A DNA stretch of 64,000 bases, from NCBI RefSeq assembly GCF_905220565.1, contig NC_059401.1:10970766-11034765 (forward strand), given 5' to 3'. The number at the start of each line of letters is the position of its first letter. The first letter of the stretch is position 1. The DNA comes from Melitaea cinxia. Lineage: Eukaryota > Arthropoda > Insecta > Lepidoptera > Nymphalidae. The notes under the pieces were generated by a model. The model had not been told where the DNA came from and made no database searches. It saw only the letters and a list, made by a program, of their open reading frames with translations. A program made the position numbers and the translations under genes. Shown here piece after piece: positions 56,051-64,000 of the stretch.

Positions 56051-58710
56051 CTACAAGAGGGTTGGGGTGTCGGATTGCTCTCTCAAAAAACCTTGAAGAA
56101 AGCTTTTTGAGAGATGCTTGGCGATTGAATCGATCCCAAAGTCCTTATGGAGGTCGACGTTACGTACGTACCACGGTGAGGCCGTGGCCGTGCGTAAGAA
56201 GCGGTTCTGCAACGCTTGCAGCCGTTGGATGTAGGTGGGGTGACAGTGGGCGAAGACTGGACTCGCGTAGGTCATGATAGGACGGACGCAGAGTTTGTAT
56301 AATGTCATCTTATTTCTAAGAGACATTTTACTCTTTCCGCATAGCATCATATACAGCCCACCGAGTACGAAGGCGGCTCGGTTACGAACGCAATTTACGT
56401 GGGACTTGAAAATAAGTTTACTGTCTAGAGTGACTCCGAGATATTTGGCTTCTTTTTGCCATGGGATCGGTGTTCCGAAGAGTTTGATTGTCTCCGGTGG
56501 CCCTTGTCTCCAAAATACGAATTTTGGGTTTCGGGTGAAGTGCACCGCTGAGCTTTTCTCGGCGTTGACCTCGATTCTCCACTTCCTGAACCACTCGCCT
56601 AGTGCGGTGGTCGCAGATTGGAGGCGTTTGGACATCATGGCTACGGAGACGGAAGTCGTGAATATGGGCATATGGCATGGGGTATGGGCATGTCGTTCGT
56701 GTATAGAGAATACAGGAACGGAGAGAGTAGGGATCCCTGTGGGACGCCGGCGCGTATCGGCCGAGGCGACGATAACGTGTCTTCGACTCGATAGCGGAAG
56801 GTGCGATTCGACAAGTAGTCTCGTATGATGAGCACGAGTCTGTCTGGTATTTTTAGATTGTACAGCTTGTAGATTAAGCCGTTATGCCAGACTTTGTCGA
56901 AAGCTTTCGCTATGTCGAAGAAGAGAGCGCCCGTCGAGTGGGCTTTCGATTTAGCGAAACCGGACAGGATATGTTCGGTGATGCGGTGCACTTGGTAAAC
57001 TGGTGAGTGTCCGGCTCGGAATCCGAACTGCTCATCAATGAGCGGAGGTTCCATGGTCTTCATGGCTTTCTTTAATCTATTAAGGATAATTTTCTCGTAC
57101 ACTTTACAGAGTGTATTGAGAAGACTTATAGGGCGGTAGCTAGTAGGGAGGTTCCTGGGTTTGCCAGGTTTGTGAATACCTATTACTATTGCATCTTTCC
57201 ACTGGTCGGGAAAGGAGCAGCCAGCCAGGAGGGAGTTATAAATCATTACTAGGAGGGCGAGTAACTGCCTTGGAAGACGCTTAAGGGTCTTGTTTGAAAT
57301 CCTATCGGGCCCCGGAGACTTTTTCGAGTGAAGTCCTTTGAGGATCGATTCAACCTCCTCGACGGTAGTCGGAGGGAGTGGTTCGTCAGTAGGCGGTGAA
57401 GCCGCCTTGCGTTCAACTTCAAAGTCCACCTTTAAGAGGTGACTTTGATCGACCGGCTCAGTGCTTGGCGAGCATTGGCTCTCCAGGCTACTAGCAAGAC
57501 ACTCGGCCTTATCCAGATCGTCGAGGGCTGGAGGGAGGTTCGGACGTATCAATGGGGGTATCGTTGTGACAGTGTCGCTTCGGAGAGATCGCGCTAGCGA
57601 CCAGTAAGCTGTGTGCGAAGGCGTGAGCTCTCCGAGGCGCCTACTGTGGCGGTCGTCCCTGAGTTCGGCGAAGCGTGCTTTCACCTCCCTCTGTAGGGCA
57701 CGGAGTTTCCTCCGATTGTCGTCAGTCGGGTAAGTGTCATGGGCTCTAGTCTGCGCGTTCTTGCGCCTAATCAGGTCTTTCAACTCCTCCGAGAGTTCCC
57801 ATCGCTCTCCAGGGCGATTAGGAATCTCCCTTGAGCAGTGATCGATCTTTTCTTTAATAAAAGAGGTGAGATTTAACGCGGCTGCTTTCGCGACATCTAC
57901 GGAGTCAATTGTGTCGGGTATTCTATTTAAATTCTCGTTGGAATCAGTATTATTTAACTCGATGTCGAGTTTCTTAAAATCTATTATGATCTTAGTGGGT
58001 TGGAGGAGATCCGGGTCTGATCCTAACTGGATTAGGACGGGGCGATGGTCAGAGCCTAACTCGGATAACGCCTCTATGGTTCGTAACTGTAAAGTCACTC
58101 CCTTCAAGATCGCTATGTCGAGTATGACGGGTAAGTCACCGTTCCTATCGGGGTAGCGGGTGGGCGTCATAGGGGCGATCACTTCGAAGTCGAAGGTCGG
58201 TAGTGACGTCAGTCTGTCTAGTTCCCTACCTTTGGTGTTTGTTCTACGGGAATTCCAGCGAGGGTGTTTACAATTTAAGTCGCCGCCGGCCAGAATGACC
58301 GCGACGTCCAACGAGAGTAGTGATCTTATGTCACTTTCTAATAGGGATTTGCTCGGAGAGGAGTAGGCTGAGATTATTGTTATGGGCTGATGGCCCGTCA
58401 AACTGACTCGACACATTGAAACCTCGATGTTGAGAAGCGTGGGTGGGTCGAGCGGAATGCAGTGCAAGGAAGACTTATAGTAAATGATAGTGCCTCCGCG
58501 GGCGGAGTCCCTATCATTCCTAACGAGCCGATAATTAGATATCCTAGGACTTCTAATTGACGGCTTGAGGAAGGTTTCTTGCACTAACATGACGTCGACG
58601 GAGTGGTCCCTCAGAAATTGACGTACTAAATCAATTTGCCGGATAAGGTCGTTTGCGTTGAAAGTAACAACGCTGAGCGATCGCGGTTTATTCCTAGCGT
58701 TTGTAGCCAT
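56051..58710 (-). pseudogene. Jockey ORF2: endonuclease-RT lacking the (F/Y)ADD box
   Basis: ORF2 starts with ATG directly after the ORF1 TAA. The endonuclease is complete: LSVVTFNANDLIRQ, VQETFLKP, GGDLNCKHPRWNSR, LSELGSDHRPV. RT blocks follow: SKKSPGPDRISNKTL, SYRPISLLNTLCKVYEK, EQFGFRAGHSPVYQVHR, FFDIAKAFDKVWHNGL, AGVPQGSLLSPFLYSLYTND. After MPIPHAIC the frame breaks near 56650 and resumes as PIFTTSVSVAMMSKRL, so the catalytic (F/Y)ADD segment between them is deleted. The thumb (WRIEVNAEKSSAVHF, YLGVTLDSKL) and tail (YASPVFAHC) remain to the stop at 56051. The RT would be inactive. Confidence 0.85.
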
Positions 58711-60200
58711 TTAAAAGCTACCAAGGGATTGCTCTATGAGAGCCGCCATGCTGTCAAGATTAGCCCTAACACTATCTAGGTAAGCCTTCATGCCTAGCAA
58801 TTGGCTTTTCGTGACTGCTTCCGGCTTTAATGCCGGAGAAGTGGTAGCTGTAGGGATGCCGTTTGACAACCGTCTAGCCCAGGCTCCTAGCGGGTTATTG
58901 ACCTGAGGGGTCTTTTCCTTGGGTAGGGCGGCGTTTGTCTTCGCCTGCGGGACTATTTGCTCCGTGGGAGGAGCAGAAGGAGTGATTATTTTCGCCGGCT
59001 GGGATTCGGCGGAAGCGGGGCTGGGCTTGGAACTCGTGTTTGAGTTCTTGTGGGCTTTGATAGCCCGTGGGCGTCTGCGCGGGGCCTTCGGGCAGTCGCG
59101 GTAATTCGCTGGGTGCCCCTGCGAATTGCAGAGGACGCAGCTGGGAGGAGTGGAGGGCTCTGGGACCTTACGAGGACAGTCCGTCGTACTGTGGTCTCCT
59201 AGGCACTTTACGCACCTAGGCCTCGTGAAGCAATTGCGGGCGGAGTGCCCGTATTTTTGGCAGTTGTGGCATTGTCCGGGACGCCACGTTTGAGAGGGGC
59301 CTCTACAGTGAGGCCGGAGAGGTGGCACACTGTTTTAAGGTTATAGATTTGTTTCCCTTGTAGGGAAAGGTCAAGGATGCACAAAACCATATTATATGGT
59401 TCTTTCGTGCGAAGGTTGTACATCCTGTGTACTTCTTTGACGGGGAGATTCTGGTTTTTAAGGTCCTCATGGATCGACTTGATGTCGATCTCTTTCGGGA
59501 GCCCTCGAATGACTACACGCAGCTGACGTTCGTCGTCGAGTGCGTCTGTGTGATAGCCGACTTTTTCGGCACGAAGGAGGGTCGAGAGTTTACGATGGGA
59601 GTCAGAGTCCGCTAAGGTGACCCTGATACCCTGCGCAGTGGATTGCGCGTGAGTGAAATTAATTTACTTGGCCTTAATTTTGGCCGACATGTCGTTCCAG
59701 CATTTTATATCTTGGATATAGATAGGCGGAGGCTTTTTAGGCCCCGCCGAAGTCGCGGGAGTCGCGCTAGGCGCGGAGTTTGCTGGCACACTAGTTGCCT
59801 GCGAAGGGTTCGGGGATGCGGGGGGCGTGCGGCGGGCTTTGTTGGCCGCTGAAGCGGTGGCGGGTCTTTTCTTGACAGGGGGCGGACTCGTAGAGCTGCC
59901 CTTGCGGCGGTTGCGCTTCCGCTTTTTGTTTTGGACGGTCTCGAAACCGTCCGAATCTGAGTCGCTTCCGGTCGGTGAAGCCGACCGCGATCGCGACTCT
60001 GAGTCGTCGTCGTTCGACGACTCGTTTTCACTTTCGGTATCCATTGATACCGAATCGGGGGAGGCCGGTCCGTCGGGAATCGAACCCGAGGCGGCAGCGG
60101 TGGGGGCTACGGAGGCCGCGTCCTGCTCATTGAGCTCGCGGTTTAAGGTCTCTAAGGCCTCGGGGAAACGGGTGGCTAGCAACTGTAGGAGTCGCTCCAT
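58711..60200 (-). pseudogene. Jockey ORF1 (Gag), one stop and one frameshift
   Basis: It begins MERLLQLLATRFPEALETL, followed by a Ser/Asp-rich and Lys-rich low-complexity region to CWNDMSAKIKAK. TAA at 59664-59666 interrupts it, and the same frame resumes with INFTHAQSTAQGIRVTLAD, VVIRGLPKEIDIKSI and VHRMYNLRTKEPYNMVL (an RRM-like Gag domain). A frameshift near 59300 leads to three zinc knuckles, CHNCQKYGHSARNC, CVKCLGDHSTTDC and CVLCNSQGHPANYRDC, and a Pro/Thr-rich tail ending at 58711. Gag binds element RNA in the transposition particle. Confidence 0.8.
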
Positions 60201-60427
60201 TTTTAAAAACAATGTGTCCCTAGTGGACACGGGGAGAGAAAAATGTGTTTCTCCCCTGCCGGGGCAGGGGAGGTGAGTGCCTACAGTGTGGTCCCTAATG
60301 AGCTCTGCCCGTAGGTGACAGAGATGAGTCCCTAAGACTGACCTTATAATCCGGGTGTGTGATTGGTCGGCTCGGCTCCGGGAGGAGCGGGCCCGCGTAC
60401 GCGAAGACACTAAAAAGTCCTTGCACT

Positions 60428-60590
<163 letters not shown>

Positions 60591-60715
60591 TAAAAATATC
60601 CATATATATACTGAATAAAAAAAAATCGATATTTCAATATCTCGATATTTTTGTGCCAATTGTAATAACCTGAAAGAATTGTTACAATATTTGAACGGGA
60701 AAAAATTAATACATA

Positions 60716-62349
60716 CCGGGTGATTTTGAAAGCGTTTTGGAAACGAAAATTTTGAATTATTTATCAATAACAGAACCTATATATAACGTTAATTTAATAA
60801 TATATGTATTTTTTTTTTCATCAAAGTCGATATTCATATCGTTTACAGATAAAAAGTGAGAACCAGTAGTAGCGCTACACGGTAGGTACATTCTAAAAAT
60901 AGAAATACTATACGTTTTAATAGCGAGTCACAAAATCGTATTAGCCAATAAAAACAAAGCTACCGAGTTGCGCCGGAGTCGACCAATGACGGCGTTGCTC
61001 ACTTGTCCTTGTAATCGTCGGCGTCCCGCGTCCCTCGCTTTCAGTCGGTCAGTAATACCATAGCGGTACATGCGTAAACAAGGTCAAGGACGTTTAAATT
61101 ATTATTCGCCGGAGTTTGAAGATGTTCTTGAGTACTTCGAGCGCGATCCCTGGCGGAGGACAAGGATGGCAGCAAGAGAATTCGATGTTAGCCAAAACTT
61201 GTATGGAAGATATTACGTACACAAGGATTACACTCGTATCATTTTCGTAAGGCTCACGTAATAAACAACGCACCGGAAAGAATCGCCTTTTGCCAGTGGT
61301 TGTTAAATAATACAAACGACAACATACTCTGGACGGACGAGTCACTGTTTAGTCGAGTGGGACTATACAATGTGCACAATGAGCATTACTGGGCTCTAAT
61401 TAACCCCCACTTGATACGAGAAAACCATCACCAGGTTTGTTTCAGTGTGAACGTGTAGGCCGGTATTATTATCGACCAACTAATAGGACCTATTTTTATT
61501 GAAGGTCATCTAACCGGCAATTCGTACTTAGAGATGTTAAGGAGAGTAATATCTGAGTTAGTAGACGATGTACCTGGACAGTGAGTTTAGTGATAGGTGG
61601 ATAGGTCGAGGAGGGCCTGTGTCTTGGCCACCTGGAAGTCCTGACTTAACGCCCCTGGATTTTTTCTTGTGATCGGAAATAAAAAGTTATACACGTCAGT
61701 CAATATGAAAGCTGTGATGATTTACGCATTGCGATAGTGGACGCTTTTGATAAAGTGAAAAGTGATCAAGACACATTAAGAAAATTAAAAGACAATTGTA
61801 TTAAACGCGTACGTTTGTGTATTGAACGCAGCGGACTCCATTTTGAGCAGTTGCTTCGATACAGAGAAGTGTAAATAGTGTAAATATACTGTTAAGAGGT
61901 ATGTAAGTTAATTATTCTGTAGAAAACTCCGATTTTTTAAATACGCCTGAAGTTTATACCTACAGTCCGTTTATAAATTGATTTGTTGTGAAAAGAACAA
62001 TCGTGGTTAATAATCGAAAAGAAGTTTAAATAAAATAGGTATTTCTGACGGTCCTAAGCCCGTGTAAAGTATGAAGGACAAACGAGTCTATCTACGTAAG
62101 TACTCGCTAGCTCGCGCCTATAGGTATACTTTTATCAACCGAAACGCGCACGGACGTGTTTCATTCATATAAAATAATGAATGAATGATCAGTTCCTTAC
62201 TACTTTCCAAGTCGATCGAATAAAAATGAATATTAAAATTGAAACTTTTTTTTAGTCAACATTACAATTGATTTATCCATTTTTATATGTACTATAGATG
62301 ATTCCAAAGTAAAATATTTCGTTTCCAAAACGGTTATAAAATCACCGTG
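60716..62349 (+). mobile_element. Tc1/mariner-type element with TIRs, degenerate transposase
   Basis: The left end CCGGGTGATTTTGAAAGCGT and right end ACGGTTATAAAATCACCGTG are inverted relatives, with a shared inner GTTTTGGAAACGAAA, giving TIRs of about 38 bp. TA lies outside both (60714-60715, 62350-62351). The 1.63-kb length suits a single-gene Tc1/mariner-type element. It appears to have landed beside or within a gypsy integrase region, which resumes at about 62388. Confidence 0.8.
61070..61876 (+). pseudogene. DDE transposase, DUF4817-type, broken
   Basis: The N-terminus has YYSPEFEDVLEYFERDPWRR then TRMAAREFDVSQNL (helix-turn-helix). It jumps to NNAPERIAFCQWLLNNTNDN, ILWTDESLFSRVGLYNVHNE (first D) and ISVNV-like CFSVNV*AGIIIDQLIGPIF, loses the middle motif around YLDSEFS, and resumes with SWPPGSPDLTPLDFFL, a stop, KSYTRQYESCDDLR and CIERSGLHFEQLLRYREV. 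Several stops and deletions remove the second catalytic aspartate. It is of the same broad type as the remnant at 4929 but with different TIRs. Confidence 0.8.
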
Positions 62350-62387
62350 TATTTCGCAAGTATATTAATTTTATTACATAAGGCTAA

Positions 62388-62540
62388 AATTTTAAAGTTT
62401 GACATTGGTGACTTGGTCTTAATTCAAAACGAAGAGGTAAATCAGACAAAATTAGAACGTACCTACAAATTTACTCACGATAGGTTAGGGAAAATACCAG
62501 TAGGTCATGTACCAGGCGAAATTGATGTAATTTAAGATCT
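62388..62540 (+). pseudogene. Gypsy-type integrase C-terminal fragment
   Basis: AKILKFDIGDLVLIQNEEVN, QTKLERTYK, then HDRLGKIPVGHVPGEIDV, matches the (K/Y)F..GDLVL.....KL...(Y/F)KG...V. HDRY pattern that ends gypsy integrases, with a small internal change at the KGP site. It stops at TAA 62533-62535. The integrase core is not in the window. Confidence 0.55.
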
Positions 62541-62949
62541 TGTTGATAATGAAGCTTAAGAAACTTGAGTGAATGACTTTATCGACCGTAATGTGTTTGA
62601 CCGTACCAGTAGTTATTTCGTAGTCGTAGTCCATGGGTGTGCGATGTGCGTTTAACTCTGGCGGAGGTCGTGGTCTATGGAGACCGTTGTGAGAGAGTAA
62701 TGTGTTTGCTTTTCGGCTAGAGAGCCGTGGTGTTAGAGGTATTCACTCGGAGATTTCTGAAAGCTTGGTTGTAACTTGTTGTGGAAGTAGAGTACGTCTA
62801 TAGTTTTGGTTGTGATAACGTCGATGGTACATGGTTGTGGTATTTATGTGTAGTGGTTAGTTGTGACTGAGATTATTGTAAAGTTCTTCAAATATCTTAA
62901 GTTTAGAGCGTAGAGTTTGTCTACTTTCCCCTTTTACGTAGAGTTTGAC
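62541..62949. other. Probable LTR U3 or pol-LTR junction
   Basis: Non-coding, rich in TGTG and GTTGTG words; follows the integrase tail as an LTR would. No polypurine tract or exact LTR start could be fixed. Confidence 0.35.
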
Positions 62950-63418
62950 TGAGTAGCATGAGCTGCTGTCGCTCGATTTAGGTGACAGTGGCGACTATTG
63001 ATTACGGTTATCGTCACTCGATGAACGTGGCAAGGTTATCGTCACTCGCTGAGTGGCATGAGCTGCTGTCGCTCGATTTAGGTGACAGTGGCGACTCTTG
63101 ATTACGGTTATCGTCACTCGATGGAGGTGGCAAGGTTATCGTCACTCGCTGAGTGGCATGAGCTACTGTCGCTCGATTTAGGTGACAGTAGCGACTCTTT
63201 CAATTACGGTTATCGTCACTCGCTGAGTGGCATGAGCTACTGTCGCTCGATTTAGGTGACAGTAGCGACTCTTTCAATTACGGTTATCGTCACTCTCTGA
63301 GTGGCATGAGTTACTGTCGCTCGATTTAGGTGACAGTAACGACTCTTTTAATTAAGGTTATCGTCACTCTCTGAGTGGCATGAGCTGCTGTCGCTCGATT
63401 TAGGTGACAGTGGCGACT
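62950..63418 (+). repeat. Minisatellite of hairpin units (100 and 74 bp)
   Basis: Six units start at 62950, 63050, 63150, 63224, 63298 and 63372 (the last partial). Each opens TGAGTGGCATGAG and contains a stem-loop, e.g. GCTACTGTCGC / GTGACAGTAGC around TCGATTTAG. The 100-bp units contain an extra GGTTATCGTCACTCG block. Stem bases change in a paired manner between units. Confidence 0.9.
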
Positions 63419-63769
63419 TTATGTAGAACTAATAATGGAGTCCTGTTCATACCAATCGGGATTGGTTAATTTTGATTTAATGATAGTTTCGCGTATGTTT
63501 GTATGGTGTGTTATCAAAAGTGGTTGTACTATCACTTTGTCCTTGATTAAGTGTGAATCAGGATAGGCCGAGATGAGACTTTGATACCGCAGTACCTTTT
63601 TCCTTTTTACAGCATCACACGAGGACGTGTGACTTGTCAAGATGGCCGTGTCGCAGAGTATGAATACGGAACGTCAAGTGTGTGACTTGGGTGTATTCAG
63701 ATAATGTCAGTTGTCAATTATTAGCTGTTAGAGTAGTGGGGTGATCGACGCGCCACCTAGCACATCGTT

Positions 63770-64000
63770 CGATAGTCACCTACCCTCATTCATTATATTA
63801 CTCGAGTTATTCTGACGTGTATAAAACGAACGGTGCAACCGCTGCTAAGGAGTCTTGGCTCTGGCTTGGCACGATACACTTGTTGTATCCTGCTAGTAGC
63901 TTAACCTAGACTCATTCAATAATTAATTTGTGCAAACGAATTAATTATTACCTATTACGATTAATTTGGCTAGGCGGGGCGTATAACTCGAGCAGCGAAG
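63770..64000 (+). promoter_or_regulatory. LTR-like promoter
   Basis: TATAAAA at 63820-63826 follows a GTTATTCTGACGTG stretch and precedes non-coding DNA to the window edge. Position downstream of an integrase tail and U3-like tandem repeats suggests a 3' LTR promoter. It could equally be an unrelated promoter; the LTR ends are not identified. Confidence 0.3.

Larger units (their letters stand above)
55596..60425 (-). mobile_element. Jockey-type LINE, nearly full length, inactive
   Basis: A 4.8-kb GC-rich island in AT-rich DNA, read on the minus strand: 5' leader (60425-60201), ORF1 (60200-58711), ORF2 (58710-56051), 3' UTR (56050-55617) and an A-rich tail (55616-55596, T on the + strand, with one interruption). 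Gag with zinc knuckles followed by an endonuclease-RT ORF2 without RNase H is the Jockey-clade plan. Lesions: a TAA and a frameshift in ORF1, and a deletion plus frameshift in ORF2. No clear target-site duplication could be read because the 5' flank is a TA tract. Confidence 0.85.

Noticed and set aside
55734..60276. Several + strand frames over the LINE
   Set aside because: GC-rich antisense shadows of Jockey ORF1, ORF2 and UTRs.

Overview
The window looks like nuclear DNA of a moth or butterfly (Lepidoptera). It is AT-rich and intron-bearing, dominated by mobile elements, and carries repeat types familiar from lepidopteran genomes: Helitron-like ends, tRNA-derived SINEs, Jockey/CR1- and RTE-like LINEs, and small TIR elements. 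No species can be named from sequence alone, and nothing here is bacterial.

Four host genes can be reconstructed by splicing. BBS8/TTC8 (+, 9724-13140, four exons visible, 3' exons not found) is a ciliary BBSome subunit. Glycoprotein hormone alpha 2 (+, 31675-33031, three short exons, complete, with its own TATA promoter) is a secreted cystine-knot hormone subunit. VPS54 (+, 46888-49707, two exons, complete) is a GARP tethering subunit. ALG7/DPAGT1 (-, 55289-53008, five exons, complete) starts N-glycan synthesis. VPS54 and ALG7 converge tail to tail. The four genes are functionally unrelated.

Layout. 1-3150: LINE fragments, a MITE and simple repeats. 3160-9425: two head-to-tail Helitron-like units built of ~283-bp tandem repeats, the first interrupted by a 1.4-kb Tc1/mariner-type element. 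9.6-13.1 kb: BBS8. 13.4-17.3 kb: MITE dimer and dead LINE. 17306-22472: a nearly intact 5.2-kb DNA transposon with one 1,021-codon reading frame broken by a single TAG. 22.5-25.3 kb: Tc1 remnant, LTR-retroelement gag-pol remnant, MITE. 25.3-31.2 kb: SINEs, LINE and pogo remnants. 31.6-33.2 kb: GPA2. 33.9-46.6 kb: retroelement fragments, a decayed second transposon with subterminal repeats, and the first copy of a TTAA-flanked 1,205-bp element. 46.9-55.3 kb: VPS54 and ALG7 with the second TTAA-element copy between them. 55.6-60.4 kb: a nearly full-length Jockey-type LINE (-) whose reverse transcriptase has lost its catalytic box. 60.7-62.35 kb: a degenerate Tc1/mariner-type element. 62.4-64 kb: an integrase tail and probable LTR with a hairpin minisatellite.

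No wholly new molecular system is evident. The most interesting items are the 5.2-kb transposon and its lone stop codon, the two almost identical TTAA-flanked elements, covarying hairpins in the minisatellite at 62950-63418, an RFX X-box-like site ahead of BBS8, and the apparent loss or displacement of the BBS8 3' exons. All family assignments come from reading motifs by eye; no database search was run.
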